Below are positions 1-8,430 of a stretch of DNA of 10,183 nt, piece by piece (the first letter of the stretch is position 1; the number at the start of each line of letters is the position of its first letter). Location of the stretch: the NCBI GenBank assembly GCA_023447635.1, contig JAEXNA010000060.1, positions 1 through 10,183 of the forward strand. Reading direction: 5' to 3'. A program made the translations under genes and the position numbers. This DNA comes from Vulcanimicrobiota bacterium (GTDB lineage: Bacteria; Vulcanimicrobiota; Xenobia; Xenobiales; JADMJV01). The notes below the pieces were generated by a model that saw only the letters and a list, made by a program, of their open reading frames with translations, ran no database searches and was not told the DNA's origin.

Positions 1-12
1 GCCGGCGGCCGC

Positions 13-198
13 TAAGCCCAGAAAGCCGACTCCGGGTCGGCTTGCAAAAGCCGAGCCAGAGTGGGCGACTAAGACGACTCCAGGTGGGCTTTTGCGAAAA
101 GCCGAGCCCGGGTGGGCGATTAAGCCGACTCCAGGCCGGCTTTTGCGAAAAGCCGAGCCCGGGTGGGCGATTAAGCCGACTCCAGGTGGGCTTTTGCG
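13..198. repeat. Tandem array of 51-bp hairpin-forming repeats
   Basis: Three full 51-bp units start at 46, 97 and 148, each opening with AAAAGCCGAG and closing with GGCTTTTGCG. A degenerate partial unit precedes them at 13-45, and the pattern breaks off at 199. Units 2 and 3 differ at only two positions; unit 1 is more diverged. Each unit carries nested inverted repeats: AAAAGCC at the start against GGCTTTT at the end, AAGCCG against CGGCTT, and GCCC against GGGC. The partial unit has a perfect 8-bp stem, AAGCCGAC (23-30) with GTCGGCTT (36-43). The array lies just downstream of the minus-strand regulator operon, so it could end transcription or act as a REP-like element. Because 51 is a multiple of three, two plus-strand frames stay open through it. 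I read that as a by-product, not as coding. Confidence 0.85.
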
Positions 199-214
199 AA
201 GAGTGAAGCGCCCG

Positions 215-544
215 CTATCCGCGACCGATCGGGCCTTTGAACGTCCTGGTCTCTACAAACGGGTTGCGGATCTCGCCGCGCTCGATTTTGGCCCAGATCG
301 CGCGGGTGCAGGCGCGGTACGCCTCGACCTTGGCCTCGCCGCGGCGGCGCTGGAACTCGGCCCAGTCGATAGCCCGCTGCACCCGTTCATGCGGTTCGAT
401 ATCGTCCTGCATCGCAAAGGTAAAGATGGCCCGGGCGCGTCGGGCCCAATCGTCCGAATCGAAGCCGTGGCGAAGCAGTTCCTGCCCGGTTGGCTCGATC
501 GCCCCGGTAATCAGGTTCATCTCGTGTTCGGTGATCTCTCTCAT
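215..544 (-). CDS. Small hypothetical protein downstream of the HxlR regulator
   Basis: This 109-residue protein is not one I recognise. It has no signal peptide or membrane segment and is rich in Arg, Glu, Ala and Trp. It looks like an all-helical soluble protein, with an amphipathic stretch around residues 30-95 (DDWARRARAIF, then AIDWAEFQRRRGEAKVEAYRACTRAIWAKIERGEI). Its ATG lies 15 nt after the TGA of the HxlR gene on the same strand. No strong SD precedes it, which suggests translational coupling within a two-gene operon. An internal ATG at codon 9 (MNLITG) is an alternative start. Downstream lie only the 51-bp hairpin repeats. The context suggests a role linked to quinone or electrophile stress, but that is inference only. 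In this GC-rich DNA the opposite strand is also open here, so I am not certain the gene is real. Confidence 0.55.
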   Translation of the reverse strand: MREITEHEMNLITGAIEPTGQELLRHGFDSDDWARRARAIFTFAMQDDIEPHERVQRAIDWAEFQRRRGEAKVEAYRACTRAIWAKIERGEIRNPFVETRTFKGPIGRG

Positions 545-559
545 GCTGGGCCTACAGGT

Positions 560-1009
560 TCAACCCGCGGCGGGCTCGAGGTTCCGCTGCTGCTCCTCGG
601 CCTGGTCGTAGCGCTGCCGGGAATCGCTGATCTTCGCGCTGTACCGTTCGGCCCAGCGCACCAGTTGCAGAATCGGCTCGAGCAAGGTGACCCCCATCTC
701 GGACAGTTGATACTCGACCGCCGGCGGCTTCGTGGGGTAGACCGTCCGCGTGATCATACCGTCCCGCTCCAGGTCGCGCAGGGTCTGCGTCAGCATCCGC
801 TTCGAGATATCCGGCACCGCGCGCCGCACCTGCCCGTAGCGCAGCGGCCCACCGGCCAGCGAAATCAGCAGCAGCGTACTCCACTTGTCGCCCAGGCGGT
901 CCAGAATCCCACGAACCGGACACAAGCCCGAGCCAGGCTCCATCAGCTGCCACCCTTCGAACAGTTCGCGAACCTCGGCCCGGGTCGATAGCATGGTCGT
1001 CGTGCTCAT
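560..1009 (-). CDS. HxlR-family (DUF24) redox-type transcriptional regulator
   Basis: This 149-residue protein has one winged-helix domain of the HxlR/MarR-like type at about residues 28-112. The family signature is clear: CPVRGILDRLGDKWSTLLL (30-48), helix-turn-helix and recognition helix ISKRMLTQTLRDLERDG (68-84), and a wing ending in VEYQLSEMG. Cys30 is the only cysteine. In the family (YodB, HypR, QorR) the N-terminal cysteine next to Pro-Val senses quinones and disulphide stress, so thiol control is likely. The start is fixed by GGAGGT (complement of 1018-1023), 8 nt before the ATG. It is divergent from the quinone reductase gene at 1130, the same arrangement as ytfH/ytfG (qorB) in E. 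coli. It probably represses both directions from the shared operator. The C-terminal tail after residue 125 is polar and not conserved in the family. Confidence 0.93.
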   Translation of the reverse strand: MSTTTMLSTRAEVRELFEGWQLMEPGSGLCPVRGILDRLGDKWSTLLLISLAGGPLRYGQVRRAVPDISKRMLTQTLRDLERDGMITRTVYPTKPPAVEYQLSEMGVTLLEPILQLVRWAERYSAKISDSRQRYDQAEEQQRNLEPAAG

Positions 1010-1052
1010 AGGTGGTTACCTCCGTGTGCCCAGGGGTGGGCAAAGTGCCTTC

Positions 1053-1081
1053 TTGTTCTCTCTTCTACAGGTCTCTATTGT
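1053..1081 (+). promoter_or_regulatory. Candidate promoter for qorB
   Basis: TTGTTC (1053-1058) and TATTGT (1076-1081) are separated by 17 bp, which puts the transcription start near 1088 and leaves a leader of about 40 nt. The -10 lies inside the inverted repeat described for the operator. This is a match by eye to the sigma-70 consensus. Confidence 0.4.
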
Positions 1082-1104
1082 AGACCTGCAACCACATAGA
1101 GACC
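1065..1104. promoter_or_regulatory. Nested inverted repeats, probable HxlR operator
   Basis: Three overlapping perfect dyads share one arm region. CTACA (1065-1069) pairs with TGTAG (1079-1083). CAGGTCT (1068-1074) pairs with AGACCTG (1082-1088). GGTCTCTA (1070-1077) pairs with TAGAGACC (1097-1104). They sit midway between two divergent genes and cover the putative -10 boxes. HxlR-type repressors usually bind imperfect dyads that contain TAC and GTA half-sites in such gaps, so this is the natural binding region for the regulator encoded at 560-1009. Confidence 0.65.
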
Positions 1105-1106
1105 AA
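1077..1106 (-). promoter_or_regulatory. Candidate promoter for the HxlR gene
   Basis: On the minus strand TTGGTC (1106-1101) and TACAAT (1082-1077) are separated by 18 bp. The predicted start is near 1070, giving a leader of about 60 nt. The -10 overlaps the -10 proposed for qorB on the other strand, so the two promoters would compete for polymerase and share the operator. Confidence 0.4.
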
Positions 1107-1129
1107 TACATCTCACAAGGAGAACCCCA

Positions 1130-2014
1130 ATGTCCGCAATTCTCGTCACTGCCGCCAACGGCCAACTCGGCCAACAAGTCATCCGCCAACTGCTCGCTCG
1201 CGTCCCCGCCGACCGCATCGTGGCCGGCGTGCGCCGACCCGAAACCGCCGCCGAACTCGAAGTGCTGGGCGTGGAAGTGCGACTGGCCGACTATGAAAAG
1301 CCAGAAACCTTGCGCGACGCGCTGCAAGGGGTCAGCCGCGTCCTCTTGATCTCATCGAGCGAAGTCGGCAAACGCGCCGCTCAGCACTTGCGCGTGATCG
1401 AAGCCGCCGCCCAGGCCAAGGTCGAACTTCTGGTCTACACCAGCCTGCTGGGGGCCGATACCACCCCTCTGGCGCTGGGCGTCGAACACCTGGCCACCGA
1501 GCAAGCCCTGAAAGCCAGCACCGTGCCCTACACCGTGCTGCGCAACGGTTGGTACACCGAAAACCTGACCGCCGGTATCCCCACCATCCTGCAGCACGGC
1601 GCGCTGATCGGTAGCTCGGGCGAGGGCAAAATCTCGGCCGCTACCCGCGCCGACTACGCCGAAGCCGCCGCTGTCGTGCTGACGCGCCCTTCCGTCGCTT
1701 CCGGCGTGGTCTATGAACTGGCCGGAGACAGCGCCTTCAGCAAGGCCGTCTTCGCTGCCGAAATCGCCAGCCTGTCGGGCCGCGCCGTAGCCTACAAAGA
1801 CCTACCGCAGGCCGACTACCAGGCCGCTCTCGAAGGCGCCGGACTGCCCGGCCCGTTCGCCAGCATCCTGGCCGATAGCGACGTCGGTACCGCCAAAGGC
1901 GCGCTCTACCACGACGGCAAAGAGCTGAGCCGACTGATCGGCCGCCCCACCACGGACTGGCGTCAGACCGTGGCCGAAGCGGTCAGCCAGATCGAGAGCG
2001 GGTCAGCAGCCTAA
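1130..2014 (+). CDS. qorB: NAD(P)H:quinone oxidoreductase, QorB/NmrA-like (atypical SDR)
   Basis: This cytosolic 294-residue protein is homologous along its whole length to E. coli QorB (YtfG), as judged from memory. It reduces quinones with NADPH and belongs to the NmrA-like group of extended short-chain dehydrogenases, without the usual YxxxK catalytic pair. Visible features are the N-terminal Rossmann motif VTAANGQLG (6-14), arginines 35-36 after beta-2 (usual for NADPH preference), LLISSSEVGKRAAQH (72-86), YTSLLGADTTPL (103-114), LRNGWYTEN (137-145) and ELAGDSAF, ADSDVGTAKGALY and LIGRPTT in the C-terminal half. The first Gly of the nucleotide motif is Ala8. AAGGAG (1117-1122) lies 7 nt before the ATG. 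The gene is divergent from the HxlR regulator and is likely induced by quinones or electrophiles. Its TAA interlocks with the stop codon of the convergent monooxygenase gene. Confidence 0.93.
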   Translation: MSAILVTAANGQLGQQVIRQLLARVPADRIVAGVRRPETAAELEVLGVEVRLADYEKPETLRDALQGVSRVLLISSSEVGKRAAQHLRVIEAAAQAKVELLVYTSLLGADTTPLALGVEHLATEQALKASTVPYTVLRNGWYTENLTAGIPTILQHGALIGSSGEGKISAATRADYAEAAAVVLTRPSVASGVVYELAGDSAFSKAVFAAEIASLSGRAVAYKDLPQADYQAALEGAGLPGPFASILADSDVGTAKGALYHDGKELSRLIGRPTTDWRQTVAEAVSQIESGSAA

Positions 2015-3549
2015 CTTCCAGCCGGGGTCGCGACCTGGCCGATCCTCGCCAGCCACTGGCGAAGGTCGGCGGTGTCGCCGCCCCTCCAACCGATCACGCC
2101 GTCCGGACGCAGGAGGACGGCTCCGATCCCGACCTCCCGGCTCCAACCGCCGTCCCCGTCCAGAAAGTAGCCCATCGCCTCCCCGGGCTCCTGAGAGAGA
2201 ACCCGCCAGGCTCGGCCTCGTCGCCCCATCGCCGTCTCGAACTCCTGAGCAAAAGCGTGGTGGTCGACTTCGTGGGTAAAAAGATGGAAACGACCGTCCC
2301 GAAGCACCTCGGCCAGACGCACCGGCCCCACCTCGCCAGGGCGCTGCAGGGACAGGGTGCCGCGCAGGCTGTCGCCGGGACGCGGCAAACCCGCCGCCGG
2401 AGTCTCCCCTCCCACCAGAGGCCCGGCCTCGTAGCGCACCCGAAGCTGGGTGTCGAACATCGGCGGCTCCTGGAGCGCCCGCGAATCCTCGCCCCTCATC
2501 GCTGCCGCCATGCGGGCGCCGGTGATCTGAACCACCATCGCCCCTACCGGCTGTCGCTCGTCGTTGTAGGTCTCTAGCAGCGACTCGTCCATCTCGCCCC
2601 GGCACACGGCGGCCAGCTTCCAGCCCAGATTGTGAGCGTCCTGAAGGCCCGTGTTCATCCCCAGCCCACCGATCGGCGGATGGATATGGGCCGCGTCCCC
2701 GGCGAGGAAAACCCGACCCTGGCGGTAGGCCCCGGCGATGCGGTGACTGATGTTGTAGCGCGAACTCCAGCGCAGGTCCGACACCGTCACGCCTTCCGGA
2801 ATCGCCGGACCGATCACTCCCATCAGATACTCTAACGAGGGGCTTTCGGGACAGTCGGCGTCCGGGTCGACCGAGGTCGAAACGCGGTAGCGACCGGGCG
2901 CGGTAGGGTTCGAGATAAAGGTAACGTTGTTGACCATCTGCTCGCCGTCAAAGAGCAGAACCTGCCAGCTTTCCTGGTGAGGGCGGTCCCAGTCGATGTG
3001 CACGTCGCCCAACAGGAAGGTGCGCTCGAACTTTTCCCCTTCGAAGCTCACTCCCAGCGCCTTACGGACTTTGCTGTGGGCTCCATCGCAGCCGACCAGA
3101 TATCGCGCTCGGACTTGCTGCCCACCTTCCAGCGTGGCGGTGACCCCGCTGTCGTCCTGCACGAAGCTCGCCAGCGACTTGCCCCGGTCGATGGTATGGC
3201 CGAAGCGGCTCCAGAACCCCTCCAGCACCTCTTCGGTGTCGGGCTGAGCCATGGCGAAGTTGCCATACGGGATCTCGCCGGGTTGGCGCACCACCCGTTT
3301 CACCACCTGGTCCCCTACCACGATGCTCATAGCGGTCAGATGGAACCCCAGGCGAAGTGCTTCGTCCAGCAGCCCCATCTGGTCAAACACCTCGAGCGTG
3401 CGAGGCGTTACACCGAGCGCTTTACAGTAGCGCTCGCGACGCTCTTTGCTCTCGATCAGGCGGTGAGAGACCCCCCGCCGAGCCAGTTCGCAAGCCAGCA
3501 TCAGGCCCACCGGCCCGGCCCCAACAATGAGCACATCGTAGTTTGTCAT
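2011..3549 (-). CDS. FAD-dependent aromatic-ring monooxygenase (PheA/TfdB family)
   Basis: This 512-residue cytosolic flavoprotein hydroxylase is expected to add one oxygen atom to a phenolic or polyketide-like aromatic substrate using NAD(P)H and O2. The three marks of group A hydroxylases are present. The FAD-binding motif GAGPVG spans 10-15 within VLIVGAGPVGLMLACELARRG. The DG motif CDGAHSKVRKALG spans 154-166. The GD motif spans about 278-292 (GRVFLAGDAAHIHPP) and is followed by GGLGMNTGLQDAHNLGWKLA. Residues from about 400 form the thioredoxin-like C-terminal domain, with LLRPDGVIGWRG (479-490). The length is normal for the family; the substrate cannot be read from sequence. I chose the ATG at 3549 because the family motif starts right after it. 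The in-frame TTG at 3594 lies in a terminator loop and would add 15 unrelated residues. The SD is weak (GAGAA at best), and katG's terminator ends 17 nt upstream. Confidence 0.93.
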   Translation of the reverse strand: MTNYDVLIVGAGPVGLMLACELARRGVSHRLIESKERRERYCKALGVTPRTLEVFDQMGLLDEALRLGFHLTAMSIVVGDQVVKRVVRQPGEIPYGNFAMAQPDTEEVLEGFWSRFGHTIDRGKSLASFVQDDSGVTATLEGGQQVRARYLVGCDGAHSKVRKALGVSFEGEKFERTFLLGDVHIDWDRPHQESWQVLLFDGEQMVNNVTFISNPTAPGRYRVSTSVDPDADCPESPSLEYLMGVIGPAIPEGVTVSDLRWSSRYNISHRIAGAYRQGRVFLAGDAAHIHPPIGGLGMNTGLQDAHNLGWKLAAVCRGEMDESLLETYNDERQPVGAMVVQITGARMAAAMRGEDSRALQEPPMFDTQLRVRYEAGPLVGGETPAAGLPRPGDSLRGTLSLQRPGEVGPVRLAEVLRDGRFHLFTHEVDHHAFAQEFETAMGRRGRAWRVLSQEPGEAMGYFLDGDGGWSREVGIGAVLLRPDGVIGWRGGDTADLRQWLARIGQVATPAGS

Positions 3550-3566
3550 CGGGGCCGATTCTCGGC

Positions 3567-3612
3567 AAAAAGAAAGAGGCCTCTCCCGGTCCAAAACCGG
3601 GAAAGGCCTCTT
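3567..3612 (-). terminator. Intrinsic terminator of katG
   Basis: Read on the minus strand, AAGAGGCCT (3612-3604) pairs perfectly with AGGCCTCTT (3582-3574). After one mismatch the stem continues for seven more pairs (TCCCGGT with ACCGGGA) around a five-base loop. A T-tract (TTTCTTTTT, 3575-3567) follows at once. It begins 12 bp after the katG stop codon and is among the clearest regulatory signals in the window. Confidence 0.93.
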
Positions 3613-3624
3613 CCTCAGGACGAT

Positions 3625-5832
<2,208 letters not shown>

Positions 5833-5844
5833 GTGCGTTCTACC

Positions 5845-6327
5845 TTATCTGGTTGTTTTTTCTGCGGCTTGGTGGCCTGGTTGGTCGCAATCGTGACAGA
5901 CACCGCGGAAGACGATACTCGCCTCGATGATCCGCATGCCGTGAGTGTGGTCGGGCTCGATACAGGGGGCGTGGCCGACCACGCAGTTGACGTCTTCGAT
6001 CCGCCCACAGCGGATACACTGGACGTGATGGTGGTTGTCCATGATTCGCGTCTCGTAACGAGCGCTGGCGGAATCAGGCAGACTGATACGACGGATCAGC
6101 CCCTTTTCCGAAAGATCGTGGACAATCAGGTGGACGGCCTGCAACGAGATGGTGGGCAGGCTCTCCCGCACGCCCTGATAGATCGCCTCGGCGTCGGTGT
6201 GCGAGTGGTGGTCCAGGTAGTCCAGCACCGCGACGCGCTGCACGGTAGCGCGCAGCCCCTGGGCCCTCAGCGTGCCGGCCCAGTCGTGCGGATGCGAATG
6301 TCTAAGATCTTCCACGCTGCTCAACAT
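5845..6327 (-). CDS. furA: Fur-family peroxide/metal regulator, FurA/CatR type
   Basis: This 160-residue protein has an N-terminal winged helix (about 15-85) and a C-terminal metal-binding dimerisation domain. DNHHHVQCIRCGRIEDVNCVVGHAPC (97-122, given here as separate motifs DNHHH, CIRC and CVVGHAPC) matches the FurA branch that controls katG in mycobacteria and Streptomyces. Structural Zn is expected at C104/C107 and C144/C147 (CHDC). His43, His99, His101 and Asp112 align with PerR His37, His91, His93 and Asp104, the sensing site oxidised by H2O2. Asp rather than Glu at the last position favours peroxide sensing. The recognition helix reads SLQAVHLIVHDL; the usual Tyr after Ala-Val is His66. 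The start is the ATG at 6327, preceded by AAAGAGG at SD distance; an in-frame TTG at 6351 lacks an SD. It probably represses its own operon through the upstream dyad. Confidence 0.95.
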   Translation of the reverse strand: MLSSVEDLRHSHPHDWAGTLRAQGLRATVQRVAVLDYLDHHSHTDAEAIYQGVRESLPTISLQAVHLIVHDLSEKGLIRRISLPDSASARYETRIMDNHHHVQCIRCGRIEDVNCVVGHAPCIEPDHTHGMRIIEASIVFRGVCHDCDQPGHQAAEKTTR

Positions 6328-6330
6328 AGC

Positions 6331-6376
6331 AGCCTCTTTTGAGTAGGTCAATATATTGAATAGCTCAAAAGAGGCT
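6331..6376. promoter_or_regulatory. 46-bp dyad over the furA promoter and SD, probable FurA operator
   Basis: AGCCTCTTTTGAG (6331-6343) and CTCAAAAGAGGCT (6364-6376) are perfect 13-bp inverted arms. Midway between them TCAATATATTGA (6348-6359) is itself a perfect palindrome with the same centre (6353.5). Only four base pairs on each side break the symmetry. The right-hand element on the minus strand includes the furA SD. A long AT-rich dyad over the promoter of a Fur-family autoregulator is the expected operator, although it is not the standard PerR or Fur box. Confidence 0.8.
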
Positions 6377-6379
6377 CAA
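6350..6379 (-). promoter_or_regulatory. Candidate furA-katG promoter
   Basis: On the minus strand TTGAGC (6379-6374) and TATATT (6355-6350) are spaced 18 bp apart. Transcription would start near 6343, giving a leader of only about 15 nt. The -10 is the core of the dyad, so a protein bound there would block initiation directly. Confidence 0.5.
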
Positions 6380-6403
6380 AGGACGGGCTCCGGCCTTCTC
6401 CAC

Positions 6404-6434
6404 AAAGAAAAAGAGACCCCCCGAAAGGAGTCTC
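6404..6434 (-). terminator. Intrinsic terminator of ftsH
   Basis: On the minus strand GAGACTCC (6434-6427) pairs with GGGGTCTC (6420-6413), with one T-G wobble and a six-base loop. It is followed by TTTTTCTTT (6412-6404). It lies 19 bp past the ftsH stop and isolates the furA promoter from ftsH transcription. The plus-strand side also has a T-rich run (CTTTTCTTT), so it may work weakly in both directions. Confidence 0.88.
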
Positions 6435-6453
6435 GACTTTTCTTTCCCTGAAC

Positions 6454-8418
6454 TTAGCGTCCGTTGATAGCGCTGCTGCCCACGGGCGTGGGCTCTCTCC
6501 ATTCTACGGTCGGAGCCTCGGCGGGGTTCGGTTCCACAGGGTTGGAGGCTTCGGCCGAGGTGGTGGACACCTCAGCTGTGGTTGGAGCCCCGACAGGGTT
6601 GGAGGCCAGGGCGGGTTTGGAGGCCGAGATAGCCGCCTGAACCGAAGGGTTGTCGTCCTCCGGAGGAGGTCCCAGCGTGAGCAAGCTCTCGAACTCTTCG
6701 GCCTCCATGACCTCGACCTTGATCAGGCGAGCGGCGACGGACTCGAGTTGGTGCCGGTTCTCGGCCAGGATCTCCTGAGCTTCCTCGAAGATCTCGGCCA
6801 GCAGTTTCTGGGCCGCCTCGTCGACTTTGGCCGCGAAGGCCGGACTGCAGCCTCGCAGATCGCCGCCGGCATGCAGCAGACCGGTCGATTCGCCCATTCC
6901 GAACTGGCCCACCATGCGGCGAGCCCACAAGCTGCAGCGCTCCAGGTCGTTTTCGGCTCCGGTCGAGACCTCGCCAAAGACCAGCGCTTCGGCCGCGCGT
7001 CCGCCCAGCAGCACACGAATTTCGTCTCGGATCTCGGTCTGGGTCATCAAGTAGATGTCGTCCGGGGGCAGCTGCATCATATAGCCAAGGGCCGACTTGC
7101 CGCGCGGGACGATGCTAATCTTGTGCACGGGGTGAGCGGTCGGGCTGTGGAACGCCATCAGGGCGTGGCCTACTTCGTGGTAGGCGATGCGACGCTTCAG
7201 CTTGGGGTCCAGCAGTCGGTTCGAGCGAACCGGGCCGGCCACGACTTTTTCCATCGCCGCATGCAGATGCTCTTGCTCGATGGAACGCGCCCCTTGTCGG
7301 GCGGCCAGCAGAGCCGACTCGTTCAGGACGTTGGCCAGGTCCGCGCCAGACATCCCGGCGGTGGCGTTGGCCAGCTTCTGCATCGAGACGGTCGAGCCGA
7401 TCTTTTTACCTTTCGAGTGCACCTGCAGAATGGCCAGACGGCCCACTCGGTCGGGTGCGTCGACCACCACCTGACGGTCGAAGCGCCCCGGGCGCAGCAG
7501 CGCCGGGTCGATCACGGTCGGTCGGTTGGTGGCGCCGATCAGCACCACCTGGGTGCTGGGGTCGAAGCCGTCGAGTTCGACCAGCAGCTGGTTCAGCGTC
7601 TGCTCGCGCTCGTCGTTGTTGCCGCCGCCGGGGCCGCCCTGGTCGCGGGTTTTCCCCAGCGCATCGATCTCATCGATGAAGACGATGCAGGGCGAATGGC
7701 GGCGAGCCTGTTCGAACAGGTCGCGCACGCGAGCCGCACCCACGCCGACGTACATCTCGACAAAGTCCGAACCCGACAGGGAGAAGAACGGAACTCCGGC
7801 TTCGGCCGCCAGAGCTCGGGCTAGCAAGGTTTTACCCGTGCCCGGAGGACCGGTCAGCAGAACACCTCGCGGCATCGCCGCGCCCATCTCTAGGAACTTC
7901 TCTGGCGCGGTCAAGAAATCGACGATCTCGGCCAGTTCGTCTTTGGCCTCGTCACAACCCGCCACCCGGTCGAAACCCACCGAGGGCGATTCGGCTACCA
8001 GCAGCTGTCGTCCCCGTTTGCCGAACTTGCTCAGCGGCGTCTGGAACGAGTTGAAGAGAATGTAAAACAAGCCCAGTAACGCTACCGTCGGCGCGACACC
8101 CCGATAGAGGGCGGTTCGCCAGGGCGCTGGGCCGTCGAATTTCACCCCTGCGGCTTCGAGAGAGCGCAGCAGGTCGTCGTCACCGGCAATCCTCTGGGCC
8201 TGGAAGCGCTTACCATCGGTCAGCGTGCCGGTGAGCACGCTGCCTCCGATGGTGGCTTCGCTTACTTGACCTTGCTTCACGGCCGACTTGAACTCGCTGT
8301 ACGAGAACGTCTTCTGGCTCGAGTGAAGCAAAAGATCGCCCCCCATCAGGAGGGCGGTCACGACAAGTAAGCTCGCCAGCGCGACCTCCAGGCGTTTTCT
8401 GGTGGCGTCGCGTGACAA
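6454..8418 (-). CDS. ftsH: ATP-dependent zinc metalloprotease FtsH
   Basis: This 654-residue membrane AAA+ protease unfolds and degrades membrane and regulatory proteins. Two membrane segments (about 11-31 and 108-124) flank a short outer domain. The AAA module has Walker A GPPGTGKT (190-197), the pore loop FVEMYVGVG (219-227), Walker B IVFIDE (245-250) and the second region of homology ATNRPTVIDPALLRPGRFDR (296-315) with arginine fingers 309 and 312. The zinc site is HEVGH (414-418) plus Asp491 (TGAENDLER). HEAGH is the commoner form; Val for Ala leaves the ligands and the catalytic Glu415 intact. Residues 583-654 form a Pro/Ala/Ser/Thr-rich tail with ASNPV repeats, likely disordered. The start is a TTG, supported by AGAGG about 9 nt upstream that overlaps the stop of the DUF1328 gene; the next ATG would remove the first membrane helix. 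It may be an accessory paralogue, but a single window cannot show that. Confidence 0.95.
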   Translation of the reverse strand: MSRDATRKRLEVALASLLVVTALLMGGDLLLHSSQKTFSYSEFKSAVKQGQVSEATIGGSVLTGTLTDGKRFQAQRIAGDDDLLRSLEAAGVKFDGPAPWRTALYRGVAPTVALLGLFYILFNSFQTPLSKFGKRGRQLLVAESPSVGFDRVAGCDEAKDELAEIVDFLTAPEKFLEMGAAMPRGVLLTGPPGTGKTLLARALAAEAGVPFFSLSGSDFVEMYVGVGAARVRDLFEQARRHSPCIVFIDEIDALGKTRDQGGPGGGNNDEREQTLNQLLVELDGFDPSTQVVLIGATNRPTVIDPALLRPGRFDRQVVVDAPDRVGRLAILQVHSKGKKIGSTVSMQKLANATAGMSGADLANVLNESALLAARQGARSIEQEHLHAAMEKVVAGPVRSNRLLDPKLKRRIAYHEVGHALMAFHSPTAHPVHKISIVPRGKSALGYMMQLPPDDIYLMTQTEIRDEIRVLLGGRAAEALVFGEVSTGAENDLERCSLWARRMVGQFGMGESTGLLHAGGDLRGCSPAFAAKVDEAAQKLLAEIFEEAQEILAENRHQLESVAARLIKVEVMEAEEFESLLTLGPPPEDDNPSVQAAISASKPALASNPVGAPTTAEVSTTSAEASNPVEPNPAEAPTVEWREPTPVGSSAINGR

Positions 8419-8430
8419 TGCGCTACGCCT

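Noticed and set aside
13..198. CRISPR array
   Set aside because: The units are contiguous 51-bp tandem repeats without variable spacers, and no cas gene is nearby.
92..991. Long plus-strand open frame through the repeats and across the HxlR gene
   Set aside because: It is antisense to a clear HxlR gene with a good SD. It has repeat-derived residues and no family features, and it is explained by GC-rich codon bias.
3550..3594. 15-residue N-terminal extension of the monooxygenase
   Set aside because: Its TTG start lies in the loop of the katG terminator, and family proteins begin just before the FAD motif.
6328..6351. Earlier TTG start for furA
   Set aside because: It lies inside the operator core and lacks an SD, while the ATG at 6327 has AAAGAGG at the right distance and matches the family N-terminus.
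6748..7824. 358-residue plus-strand open frame inside ftsH
   Set aside because: It is antisense to invariant FtsH motifs and has no SD or domain.
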